17,916 nucleotides of DNA from NCBI GenBank assembly GCA_034003585.1, contig JAVEYH010000068.1:1-17916 (forward strand). The letters run 5' to 3'. Below, piece after piece: positions 1 to 7,002 of the stretch (position 1 is its first letter; each line of letters starts with the position of its first letter). Below the pieces are notes generated by a model, which ran no database searches, was not told where the DNA came from, and was given only the letters and a program-made list of their open reading frames with translations. The DNA comes from JAPXSY01 sp034003585 (GTDB taxonomy: Bacteria; Verrucomicrobiota; Kiritimatiellia; RFP12; UBA1067). The position numbers and the translations under genes are program-made.

Positions 1-558
1 GGCCTGGCCGATCCGCTCCGCGCGGCCCGCGCGTATCCCTGCGAACTCAGCGGCGGGCAGCAGCAGCGCGTGATGCTGGCCATGGCGCTCGCGGCCCGGC
101 CGAAACTGCTGGTGGCGGACGAGCCGACCACCGCGCTGGACGTGACCACGCAGCGCCATGTACTCGACCTGATCGACACGCTCGCCGACGCCAGCGGCAT
201 GGCGGTCCTGCTGATCACCCACAATCTCGGGATCGTGGCCGGCCGCATGTCGCGGCTCCATGTCATGTACGCCGGCCAGATCATCGAGAGCGGACCCGTG
301 GCGCAAGTGCTGAACCGGCCCCGCCACCCTTACACCCGCGGGCTGCTCGCCGCGGTGCCGCTGCTGGACGCGCCCCGCGACGCGCCGTTGCGGGACATCC
401 CGGGCCGCGTGCCTTCGCCTGACGCCTGGCCGCCGGGCTGTGCTTTCGCGCCGCGCTGCCCCGAGGCCCTCGAAAGCTGTTCCGCGCACGCGCCCCCGGA
501 GACCGGAGATTCGACACACACCCGCCGCTGCTGGCTGGAGGAGGCCCCATGCTCTTAG
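1..558 (+). CDS. Oligopeptide/dipeptide ABC transporter ATP-binding protein (DppD/OppD-like), 5' partial
   Basis: This is the C-terminal part of a cytoplasmic ATPase that powers a peptide-type ABC importer. The frame is open from base 1, so the true start and the Walker A loop lie outside the window. Visible in order are the ABC signature LSGGQQQRVMLAMAL (about bases 49-93), Walker B LLVADEPTTALD, the H-loop in LLITHN, and an oligo_HPY C-terminal domain. That domain has the typical RHPYTRGLL motif and the cysteine-bearing GCAFAPRCP stretch. The stop lies inside the start of the next ATPase gene (10-nt overlap at 549-558), so the two are translationally coupled, as in dpp/opp operons. Permease and binding-protein genes would be expected upstream. 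The substrate could be peptides, nickel or another small solute and cannot be decided here. Confidence 0.95.
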   Translation, partial: GLADPLRAARAYPCELSGGQQQRVMLAMALAARPKLLVADEPTTALDVTTQRHVLDLIDTLADASGMAVLLITHNLGIVAGRMSRLHVMYAGQIIESGPVAQVLNRPRHPYTRGLLAAVPLLDAPRDAPLRDIPGRVPSPDAWPPGCAFAPRCPEALESCSAHAPPETGDSTHTRRCWLEEAPCS

Positions 559-1340
559 ACGTGCGTGACCTCCACGTGATCTACCGCACGCCCGGCCGTC
601 CGCCCGTCGCGGCGGTACGCGGCGTTTCCTTCTCCCTCGACACCGGCGAATCGATGGGGCTGGTCGGCGAGAGCGGCTGCGGCAAGAGCTCGCTCGCGCG
701 CGCGCTGATCGGCATCCAGCCGCCCGAAGCGGGCACGGTCCGTTTCGAGGGGCATGACCTCGCCCACCTCACGCCTACCGCGCTCGCGCGGTACCGGCGT
801 GCGGTCCAGATGATTTTCCAGGACGCGGCGGGCTCGCTCAATCCGCGCATGACCGTGCGGCAGACGCTGGAAGAGGTGCTGCGCGTCCACGCGATGCGGC
901 CCGCGGCCCGCATCCCCGGACGCATCCGCGAGCTGCTGGACCGCGTCGGGTTGCCGGAGACCGTGCTGGATGCCTTCCCGCGCGAGATCAGCGGCGGCCA
1001 GTGCCAGCGCGTCAGCTTCGCGCGCTGCCTCGCGCTCGAACCGCGCCTGATCCTCGCCGACGAACCGGTCAGCGCGCTGGACGTCTCGGTGCAGGCGCGC
1101 ATCCTGAATCTGGTGCGGGCGCTGCAGAAAGAGCTGAATCTGGCGATCATCCTGGTCTCGCACGATCTGGCCGTGGTGCGCAACATCTGCGACCGCGTGG
1201 CGGTCATGCGCGCCAGCGAGTTCGTCGAATGCGGCACCGCATCCGAGGTGCTCGACACGCCGCAACACCCTTACACCCGTGAACTGCTGGCCGCCGTACC
1301 CGACATCGCCCGTTCCCTACGGCGTACAGGTCCGGCATGA
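549..1340 (+). CDS. Oligopeptide/dipeptide ABC transporter ATP-binding protein (DppF/OppF-like)
   Basis: This is the second ATPase of the peptide-type importer and pairs with the gene before it. It has 263 residues. Walker A GESGCGKSS is at residues 40-48, followed by the Q-loop in MIFQD, the signature SGGQCQRVSFARCLAL, Walker B LILADEPVSALD and the H-loop in LVSHD. The C-terminus has the oligo_HPY start QHPYTRELLAAVP but stops soon after. The protein is therefore shorter than the usual ~320 residues and lacks the cysteine-rich end seen in its partner. The ATG at 549 lies 10 nt inside the upstream gene. No clear terminator follows, and the boundary of the putative transposase element lies only 18 bp after the stop. 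Confidence 0.95.
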   Translation: MLLDVRDLHVIYRTPGRPPVAAVRGVSFSLDTGESMGLVGESGCGKSSLARALIGIQPPEAGTVRFEGHDLAHLTPTALARYRRAVQMIFQDAAGSLNPRMTVRQTLEEVLRVHAMRPAARIPGRIRELLDRVGLPETVLDAFPREISGGQCQRVSFARCLALEPRLILADEPVSALDVSVQARILNLVRALQKELNLAIILVSHDLAVVRNICDRVAVMRASEFVECGTASEVLDTPQHPYTRELLAAVPDIARSLRRTGPA

Positions 1341-1358
1341 CCAGCCGCCAACCCTTCT

Positions 1359-1369
1359 GGGGACAGACC
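1359..1369. repeat. Left copy of inverted 11-bp motif flanking the transposase
   Basis: GGGGACAGACC. It is an exact inverted match to 2600-2610, with the transposase gene between the copies. Confidence 0.6.
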
Positions 1370-1505
1370 CTTCTGACAAGAATGGCTGGTATAATCGGTT
1401 CTTATTGACTGGTGGAGGACGAAACAAGGGCGGAATGGCGTTTGCGGCGGATGGATCGGCAAGCCAAGGAGGCTGTTGCGGCGGTTTCCGGCCGTATGAG
1501 CGAAA

Positions 1506-1523
1506 GCGTCCGCATGCGGACGC
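1506..1523. repeat. 18-bp perfect palindrome downstream of the transposase gene
   Basis: GCGTCCGCATGCGGACGC equals its own reverse complement. It lies 50 bp beyond the transposase stop and inside the putative element, where a Y1 transposase could recognise a subterminal hairpin. A T-tract does not follow, so a terminator is less likely. The rest of 1341-1573 shows no convincing gene. Confidence 0.5.
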
Positions 1524-1573
1524 GGCTGCGCGTTCGCACCTCTGCCAAGCGGCGGGAACCTGCGGTCCCGTGA

Positions 1574-2572
1574 CTAGGCGCGGGAAGGGACGCTGACCGG
1601 ATCGCGCCGGAGGTCGCGGGCCACGCGGAAACCCTCTTCGCGACAGAACCGGATTTTCCGCGCGCCGATCCTGCGCCGAGATCCGAAATGTGCCCGGTTG
1701 CGCTCGAAGACGCCCTCCACAAAAGCGGCACTCCCGAATGCGACCCCGTCGCGGAAGTAGCGCACGCGACAGCGCAGCCAATCCGCCAGCGGCATGCGCC
1801 CGCCGCGGTTGATCACCGCCTGCGCTTCCGCGGACGAGAATCCGCCTCGGCCGTCCGCGCCACGCGCGCAAAGCAGCGCGCGATGGGCCGCGCCGGCCGC
1901 GGACCAGTCCAGTCTCCCGGGCGTCAGGTACGCGGCGTGGACGGCGATCAGGCCTTGTTGCGCGGCGACCGAACCGCCGTACGCTTCGCCGTAGCCGCTC
2001 CAACGGTATTCCGAGGGGTCGGAAACCATCCCCGCACGGACCGGGTTGAGGTCGACGTAGGCCGCGACCGCCGCGAGCGCGCGGCCCCGGCCCTCTACCA
2101 GGACGCTGGCGTAGCGCCCCTCCCAAAGCGTTCCGGTCCGCCTGTGCCGCCGGTTGTAGGACTGCGTATAGCGCTGCTTGAGCAGTTTCATGAAGGGGCT
2201 GATGTCGCCCATGCGTCCCCGCAGACGCTCCCGCTCACGTTCCGCCAACGCGCCAACCCCGTCCTGTGCCCAGGCATCCCAGCGTTCCCGGAGATTCTCC
2301 GCCTCCGCCGCGCCATAGAGCGCCGCCACCCGGCGGAGCAGCTCGGCGTCGTCCAGGGCGGGCTGTTCCGGCACCTCGACGAGCAGGTGAAAATGGTTGG
2401 AAAGGATCGCGTAGGTGAACACGCTGACCCCCGAGAAGGCCGCGGCCCGGCGCAGGATGTCACGGAAGCGCTCGCGCTCGCCCGCGTCCATCCTGAACGC
2501 CCGGTCCACGATCCGGCTTGTGATGTGGTAACATCCGGTGTTGTGTGGCCCCTTGATTCTCGCGCGACGCAT
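1574..2572 (-). CDS. Y1 (HUH) transposase, REP-associated tyrosine transposase type
   Basis: This is a single-strand DNA transposase of the IS200-like/RAYT superfamily with 332 residues. The HUH metal-binding motif is H60-F61-H62 within ILSNHFHLLVEVPE. The nucleophilic tyrosine is probably Y135 or Y139 in the KQRYTQSYNRRHRRTG segment, followed by TLWEGRYAS and the conserved AYVDLNPVRAGM. The N-terminus has the family-typical GCYHITSRIVDRAF. A C-terminal extension of roughly 130 residues beyond the catalytic core is typical of the longer chromosomal RAYT-like proteins. The ATG at 2572 follows a purine-rich GGGGACGGAG. It runs opposite to the peptide importer and maf that flank it. The frame is intact, so it may be functional. 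Proteins of this type either move themselves or act on scattered short repeats. Confidence 0.93.
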   Translation of the reverse strand: MRRARIKGPHNTGCYHITSRIVDRAFRMDAGERERFRDILRRAAAFSGVSVFTYAILSNHFHLLVEVPEQPALDDAELLRRVAALYGAAEAENLRERWDAWAQDGVGALAERERERLRGRMGDISPFMKLLKQRYTQSYNRRHRRTGTLWEGRYASVLVEGRGRALAAVAAYVDLNPVRAGMVSDPSEYRWSGYGEAYGGSVAAQQGLIAVHAAYLTPGRLDWSAAGAAHRALLCARGADGRGGFSSAEAQAVINRGGRMPLADWLRCRVRYFRDGVAFGSAAFVEGVFERNRAHFGSRRRIGARKIRFCREEGFRVARDLRRDPVSVPSRA

Positions 2573-2599
2573 ACTCCGTCCCCTTTCTCGTTGATGAGT

Positions 2600-2610
2600 G
2601 GTCTGTCCCC
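2600..2610. repeat. Right copy of inverted 11-bp motif flanking the transposase
   Basis: GGTCTGTCCCC. It is the exact reverse complement of 1359-1369 and lies about 28 bp upstream of the transposase start codon. Confidence 0.6.
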
Positions 2611-2654
2611 CGTTTTAGGAGATGACACAGAGTAGCGCATGCGGCGGCGAAACG

Positions 2655-2678
2655 TGTCGCCTGTCAGGCGACATTTTC
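2655..2678 (+). terminator. Hairpin followed by a T-rich tail just outside the transposase element
   Basis: TGTCGCCTG and CAGGCGACA form 9-bp arms around a single T (2655-2673). The practical loop is TGTCA. ATTTTC follows on the + strand. It could be an intrinsic terminator of + strand transcription. It lies just beyond the right motif of the putative element and could be the original terminator of the peptide-importer operon. It could also be a REP-like palindrome. Confidence 0.4.
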
Positions 2679-2691
2679 AACCCGATATCTA

Positions 2692-2721
2692 TTGGTTTGG
2701 CTGGGGCTTATCGGGTAATCT
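2692..2721 (+). promoter_or_regulatory. Weak candidate promoter for maf
   Basis: TTGGTT (2692-2697) and TAATCT (2716-2721) are separated by 18 nt. A transcript would begin within a few bases of the ATG at 2729, and no Shine-Dalgarno sequence precedes that ATG. A leaderless or nearly leaderless mRNA is possible. The same stretch contains a 7-bp inverted repeat, CCCGATA/TATCGGG (2681-2687 and 2709-2715). Confidence 0.3.
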
Positions 2722-2728
2722 ATCCGCC

Positions 2729-3295
2729 ATGTTGATTCCCCTCATCCTCGGTTCCGCCTCACCGCGCCGCCAGAAAATTTTGCGGCGCATCGGGTGTGCC
2801 TTCACGGTTTCGGCCGCCGACACCAAAGAGATCCACGATGCCGCGGATCCGATCCGCACGGTGACCTTCAACGCGATGGAGAAATACCGCGTCTGCCGGC
2901 TGCGCCACCCCGGCGCCGCCCTCATCACCGCGGACACGCTGGTCTGGTTCGAAGGGTGCCTCATCGGCAAGCCGGCCGACCTCGACGAGGCCGCCTCGTT
3001 CTTGCGCTCCTTTTCCGGCCGCACACAGATCGTTTACACCGGTGTGGCGCTCGGCCTTCCCGGCCAGGAGCCAGAACTGCGCGTCGAGGCCTCTTCCGTG
3101 CGTTTCCGGCGGCTGACCTCCGCGGTGATCGCCGACTACCTGCGCCGGACACGGCCGCTTGACCGCGCGGGAGCCTATGACATCGACGAGAACGGCGATC
3201 TGCTCATCGCCGGGACCAGCGGCTCGTACACGAACGTGATGGGGCTGCCGGAGGAGCCGGTGCGCGACTGGCTCCGTGCTCACAGGCTCATGTGA
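2729..3295 (+). CDS. maf: Maf family nucleoside triphosphate pyrophosphatase
   Basis: This cytoplasmic enzyme hydrolyses non-canonical or selected nucleoside triphosphates to the monophosphate and pyrophosphate, a house-cleaning role linked to septum and DNA control. The protein has 188 residues, a normal Maf length. Family motifs are LGSASPRR at residues 7-14, SAADTKE, ITADTLV with the likely catalytic D69, GKP at 80-82, RAGAYDI and NVMGLP near the end. The ATG at 2729 was chosen because LGSASPRR then falls at the N-terminus. An upstream in-frame start at 2639 would add 30 non-family residues. No Shine-Dalgarno is visible. The 3' end overlaps ridA convergently by 8 nt. Whether it prefers dTTP/UTP or modified GTP cannot be told from the sequence. 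Confidence 0.95.
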   Translation: MLIPLILGSASPRRQKILRRIGCAFTVSAADTKEIHDAADPIRTVTFNAMEKYRVCRLRHPGAALITADTLVWFEGCLIGKPADLDEAASFLRSFSGRTQIVYTGVALGLPGQEPELRVEASSVRFRRLTSAVIADYLRRTRPLDRAGAYDIDENGDLLIAGTSGSYTNVMGLPEEPVRDWLRAHRLM

Positions 3296-3662
3296 CCGCG
3301 ATGGCCTCGATCTCGACCTTGGCGCATTTCGGCAGGCGCGTCACCTGTACCGTGGAGCGTGCCGGGGTGTGGCTGCCGAACATCTCGCCATAGACCTTGT
3401 TCACGGCCGGAAAGTCCCCCATGTCGGTCAGGAACACCGTGGTCTTGACCACCTTGCCGAGTCCCGATCCCGCGGCCTCCAAGACGGCCCTCAGGTTTAG
3501 CAGCACCCGCATGGTCTGTTCCGCGGCCCCGGCCATCTCGATCGCGCCCGAGGCGGGATTGATCGCCAGTTGCCCCGAACAGAACAGGAACCCGTTGGCT
3601 TCCACCGCCTGCGCATAGGGCCCGATCGCCGCCGGAGCCGTTTCGGTGCTGATCTTTCTCAT
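3288..3662 (-). CDS. ridA: RidA family reactive intermediate (enamine/imine) deaminase
   Basis: RidA proteins hydrolyse 2-aminoacrylate and related enamine/imine intermediates released by PLP enzymes, acting as cytoplasmic trimers. The protein has 124 residues. Hallmarks are IGPYAQAV at 13-20, FCSGQLAINPASG, the alpha-helical NLRAVLEAAG, the substrate-carboxylate arginine R102 in ARSTVQV, and VEIEAIA at the end with E119. The ATG at 3662 is chosen because GGAGG (3667-3671, minus strand) sits 4 nt upstream. A GTG at 3683 in the same frame would translate through that ribosome binding site. It is the last gene of the minus-strand group after hisD and the GHL10-like gene (27-nt gap), and ends overlapping maf. 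Confidence 0.96.
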   Translation of the reverse strand: MRKISTETAPAAIGPYAQAVEANGFLFCSGQLAINPASGAIEMAGAAEQTMRVLLNLRAVLEAAGSGLGKVVKTTVFLTDMGDFPAVNKVYGEMFGSHTPARSTVQVTRLPKCAKVEIEAIAVT

Positions 3663-3666
3663 CGCT

Positions 3667-3671
3667 CCTCC
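3667..3671 (-). promoter_or_regulatory. Shine-Dalgarno sequence fixing the ridA start
   Basis: GGAGG in a purine-rich AGGGAGGGAGG run, 4 nt before the ATG at 3662. It argues against the upstream GTG at 3683. Confidence 0.7.
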
Positions 3672-3689
3672 CTCCCTTGTCACGTTCCT

Positions 3690-5621
3690 TTACGGTGCGG
3701 TCACGCCCAGCCGCAGCACCGGCAGGATCTCCTGGTGCAGCGTGGTGTCGAGATCGAAAAACAGATACCCCGGAAACCCGGCGCGGCGCACCGCCCGGAT
3801 CTGATCGACCACCTGCGCGGCGTCGAGCCGGCTCTCCGCCGCGGTGACGCCGATGCCGGGCAGCACGCGCATCGCCTGTTTGCGCAGGCGCGACTGGTGC
3901 GACAGCCACTCGTTGAAACGGGAGAGATCCTCGGTGTAGTTCATCGGCATGACATAATCCGTCAGCCCGATATTGACCCACGACTCCCAATCCTGGCCCA
4001 CCGCGTCGAGGCAGGAGGGGTACTTGCCGAAGACCGCCGCGGTCAGGAGCTTGCCCGGCGCGTCGCGCCGGAGCGTCCGCCGCGACGCCTGCACCAGATC
4101 CGTGACCCGATCCGCGCGCCACCGGATGAAGGACGCGCGCAACGCGCCGCTCTTCACATCCTCGGGCCAGTCCGCGGCGCTCCGTCCCGTGGCCTTCTCA
4201 AAACGGGTCCGGACGGTCGGCCCCAAACTCGACGCGTAGTCCGGATAGCGCACGAAATCCAGATGCACGCCGTCGGTTTTGTATGCCGTGGCCATCTCCC
4301 GCACGGCCCGGAGCAGGTATTCGCGCACCTCGGGCACGGCCGGATCGAGCCAGGGGCGCGGTGAACCGTCGGAATGGGTCAACAACCAGCCCCGTTTGCC
4401 GAAAATCCCGATCCGATCCTCCGTGGCCCCCTCGGTCGAGAAACAGAGCAGCCAGGCATGGACCCGCAGCCCCAGCGGTTTGGCTGCGGCCAGACATGCG
4501 GCCAACTGGTCACCCTGCTCATCGAACACGCGCGAGCGCGGCAGCACCCCGCTGGCGTAATGCGCGAACCCCGCGCCCGCCACATTCACGAAGAGATCGG
4601 AAATCCCCGCATTTTTGAGCAGACGGCAGGTCCGGTTCCAATCCCCGGGATAGAGCCCCATCCCGGAGTGTTCCCACACGCCGCGGATCTCGCCTTTACG
4701 CACAGGCTGCGCCGCGCCGTACGCCTCGTACATCCGGGCCCGCAGCTCCTGCGCCGCCAGCCACGCCTCATACCCTTTGCCCGCGGCCAGCGCGCGCGCG
4801 GCCTCCCCCTCGCTGCGAAGCGCGCCCCGGGCCGCGGACAGGGCCCGCGCGCGGCGGGCCGGGTCCGGAAGCCGCTCGGCGTTCACCCGCAGGCCTTCGG
4901 CACCCCCCGCCCCGCCGATTCCCCGCGCCCGCTCCAGCACGCGCGCGGCGGCGGGCCGCCAGAGCGACGGCTCCCGCGCGGCCGCCAGGGCCAGAAGCAG
5001 ACGCCCCTTGGCGTCCGCGTCGCCGTCGGCCAGCAGCACATGGGTCATCCAGTATCCGTTCGGTGACATCAGCCAGGCGGCCTCCTCGGTCTGCCGGCCC
5101 TGGCGGTCGTGCCACCACGCCAGCACCTGCGAACGGCCGGCCACAGGCCGGACCCGGAAAAGATTTTTGGAGGTCTGGAGGATCCGTTCCGGCGCGCCGG
5201 GCGGCCGCTGCGCGGAAAAGCGCATCGAGGACCAGCGGCCGTCGGTCGAACCCTTCTGATACCCCACGGTCTCCATACCCAGGAGGGCCGCGAGTTCCGC
5301 CGAGGAGGAGTAACAGACGATCATGTTGCCGCCGCGCCCCGCAAAAGCCTTCAGCGCTGCGAGCTGCGCGGCATCCGGCTGCGCCAGATAGACCAGCACC
5401 GCGACGCGGGCGGTCGCGAGGAAACGGGGCAGATCCCGGTCATCGGCCAGTTCCGCCTCCACGCCGGCCTCACGGTACCAGCGCTCCACATGCCGCGCGA
5501 GGGATGCCGCGAACCGGCGCTCCCCCTCGCTGACGGATTGGTGACCGTGGATCACCGCCACCGGCGCGGCCCCGGCCGTCAGGGCGGCCATCACCATCCA
5601 CATCGTCAGCCGTCGTGTCAT
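3690..5621 (-). CDS. Exported GHL10-type glycoside-hydrolase-like protein with N-terminal GATase-like domain
   Basis: The protein has 643 residues. An N-terminal signal peptide (MTRR plus hydrophobic residues 6-20, ending near AGAAP) predicts export. Residues ~21-215 look like a class-I glutamine-amidotransferase/ThuA-like alpha/beta domain (VAVIHGHQSVSEGE, ARVAVLVYLAQP, GGNMIVCYSSSAEL). Residues ~220-305 are alanine/arginine-rich and probably helical. Residues ~310-640 match the GHL10/DUF187-type TIM barrel: GEIRGVWEHSG, SDLFVNVAGAGFAHY, LGLRVHAWLL, the hallmark DGVHLDFVRYPDY at 450-462, DYVMPMNYTED and PGIGVTAAE. GHL10 relatives are linked to cell-wall or exopolysaccharide processing, but the substrate is unknown. 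The ATG at 5621 follows a GGGGGGCGG run. It lies 32 nt after hisD and 27 nt before ridA, probably in one transcript. Confidence 0.85.
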   Translation of the reverse strand: MTRRLTMWMVMAALTAGAAPVAVIHGHQSVSEGERRFAASLARHVERWYREAGVEAELADDRDLPRFLATARVAVLVYLAQPDAAQLAALKAFAGRGGNMIVCYSSSAELAALLGMETVGYQKGSTDGRWSSMRFSAQRPPGAPERILQTSKNLFRVRPVAGRSQVLAWWHDRQGRQTEEAAWLMSPNGYWMTHVLLADGDADAKGRLLLALAAAREPSLWRPAAARVLERARGIGGAGGAEGLRVNAERLPDPARRARALSAARGALRSEGEAARALAAGKGYEAWLAAQELRARMYEAYGAAQPVRKGEIRGVWEHSGMGLYPGDWNRTCRLLKNAGISDLFVNVAGAGFAHYASGVLPRSRVFDEQGDQLAACLAAAKPLGLRVHAWLLCFSTEGATEDRIGIFGKRGWLLTHSDGSPRPWLDPAVPEVREYLLRAVREMATAYKTDGVHLDFVRYPDYASSLGPTVRTRFEKATGRSAADWPEDVKSGALRASFIRWRADRVTDLVQASRRTLRRDAPGKLLTAAVFGKYPSCLDAVGQDWESWVNIGLTDYVMPMNYTEDLSRFNEWLSHQSRLRKQAMRVLPGIGVTAAESRLDAAQVVDQIRAVRRAGFPGYLFFDLDTTLHQEILPVLRLGVTAP

Positions 5622-5653
5622 CCGCCCCCCCAGGCCATCCTTCCGCGCGGCGT

Positions 5654-6961
5654 TCAGCGCCGTTCCCCGAAACGGATTTGGGCGGACCGCCCGTGCGCGT
5701 CCAAGCCCTCGACCTCCGCAAACGTCTCGATCGTGCGGCGCGTCTCGGTCAGGTCCTCCCGCGTGAACTCGACAAAGCTGTGCCGCCGCCGGAAATCCTC
5801 CGCCGTGAGCCCGTTGAACATGCGCGCCGCGCCGCCCGTGGGCAGCACGTGGCTCGGGCCGGCCACGAAATCGCCGGCCGCCTCCGGAGTCCAGGGCCCG
5901 ACGAAAACCGCGCCGGACGCACGCACCTGGTTCAGCCGCAGCCTCGCGTCGCGCGTCATGATCTCGAAATGCTCCGGCGCGAAGCGGTTCACCAGTTCCA
6001 TGCCCTGATCCAGATCCGGCACCACCACCATCAGGATCCCGCCGCAGGCGAGCACGCGCTCGACACAGGCGGCGCGGGAGAGGTGCCGCATCTGCGCCGT
6101 GAGCGCGTCGCGCGCCGCCCGCGCCAAGGCGGGCGAATCGGTCACCAGCAGCGCCTTCTCGTGCCCGCTGCCGTGCTCGGCCTGGGACAGCAGATCCGCG
6201 GCGACCCATTCGGGCGCGGCGGAGTCATCCGCGAGGATCGCGATTTCACTCGGTCCCGCCACCTGGTCGAGGGCCACGATGCCGTACACCTGCCGTTTCG
6301 CCGCGGTCACATACGCGTTGCCGGGGCCGACGATCTTCTGCACCGGCCGGACCGTGGCGGTGCCGAAAGCCATCAGGCCGATCGACTGGATCCCGCCCAC
6401 CCGGTAGACCTCGGTGGCGCCCGCGACCCGGAGGGCGTGGAGCAGCACAGGGTTGACCCGTTTGTCACGGCCGCACGGCGTGCAGGCCACGATCTCCCGC
6501 ACGCCGGCCGCGCGGGCCAGCGTGACGGTCATCACCGCCGTGGAGGCGAGCGGCGCGGTGCCGCCCGGCACATAGACGCCGACGCGGTCCATGGGCGAAA
6601 AAAACTCGCCCGTGAAGCCGCCGCGCGGCAACGGCATGTGCCACGCCTCGCGCAGACCCGCCTCGGCATACCGCCGGACCCGCGCATGGGCGTCGTTCAC
6701 CGCGCGCCGGACCCGCGCGGGCACCTCGCGGGTTGCGGCCTGGAGTTCCGCGCCCGTCACGCGCATCTCGGAAATCCGGAGCGCGGCGCCGTCAAAGCGT
6801 TTGGCCGCGGCCAGCACGGCCCGGTCGCCGCGCGCGCGCACCTCCGCCAGCACTGCGGCGGCCGCGGCCTCCGCCTCCGGGGAGAAGGCCGGACGCGCGA
6901 GGAACCGCTCGACCTTGGGCGCCGGACGGGTCAGGGACCATTGGGCTATCGTCGCACGCAT
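5654..6961 (-). CDS. hisD: Histidinol dehydrogenase
   Basis: This zinc- and NAD-dependent enzyme performs the last two oxidations of histidine synthesis, L-histidinol to L-histidine, in the cytoplasm. The protein has 435 residues, full length. Family blocks are YVPGGTAPLASTAVM at 130-144, KIVGPGNAYVTAAKRQVYG, DQVAGPSEIAILAD and LLSQAEHG with likely zinc ligands Q260 and H263. The catalytic pair E330-H331 lies in RFAPEHFEIM. AAGDFVAGPSHVLPTGG carries D364, and the C-terminal EGLDAHGRSAQIR carries H423. All expected catalytic and metal residues are present. No other his gene is visible nearby. It sits 41 nt after a small exported protein and 32 nt before the GHL10-like gene, so the histidine pathway is scattered in this genome. 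Confidence 0.98.
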   Translation of the reverse strand: MRATIAQWSLTRPAPKVERFLARPAFSPEAEAAAAAVLAEVRARGDRAVLAAAKRFDGAALRISEMRVTGAELQAATREVPARVRRAVNDAHARVRRYAEAGLREAWHMPLPRGGFTGEFFSPMDRVGVYVPGGTAPLASTAVMTVTLARAAGVREIVACTPCGRDKRVNPVLLHALRVAGATEVYRVGGIQSIGLMAFGTATVRPVQKIVGPGNAYVTAAKRQVYGIVALDQVAGPSEIAILADDSAAPEWVAADLLSQAEHGSGHEKALLVTDSPALARAARDALTAQMRHLSRAACVERVLACGGILMVVVPDLDQGMELVNRFAPEHFEIMTRDARLRLNQVRASGAVFVGPWTPEAAGDFVAGPSHVLPTGGAARMFNGLTAEDFRRRHSFVEFTREDLTETRRTIETFAEVEGLDAHGRSAQIRFGERR

Positions 6962-7002
6962 ACTCGGGCGTCCTCGCTCTCCGCCTCCCGCAACCGGCGG
7001 CC

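Larger units (their letters stand above)
1359..2610 (-). mobile_element. Putative RAYT/Y1-transposase element bounded by inverted 11-bp motifs
   Basis: GGGGACAGACC at 1359-1369 and its exact reverse complement GGTCTGTCCCC at 2600-2610 bracket the single transposase gene and its flanks, a unit of about 1.25 kb. The left motif is flanked by a direct 9-bp repeat, ACCCTTCTG (1351-1359 and 1367-1375). An 18-bp perfect palindrome lies between the gene end and the left motif. Canonical IS200/IS605 elements use subterminal hairpins rather than inverted termini. RAYT genes are often flanked by inverted REP-type sequences. The exact element ends are an inference, since no empty site is available for comparison. 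Confidence 0.5.

Noticed and set aside
555..1268. Long minus-strand open frames opposite the second ABC ATPase
   Set aside because: They are antisense shadows of a clear ATPase gene in high-GC DNA and show no family motifs.
1688..2635. Long + strand open frame opposite the transposase
   Set aside because: It is antisense to a gene with a clear HUH motif. Its own translation is Arg/Pro/Ala-rich without recognisable domains.
5622..6209. N-terminal extension of the GHL10-like gene into hisD
   Set aside because: The extension translates hisD out of frame. The ATG at 5621 has a ribosome site and a proper signal peptide.
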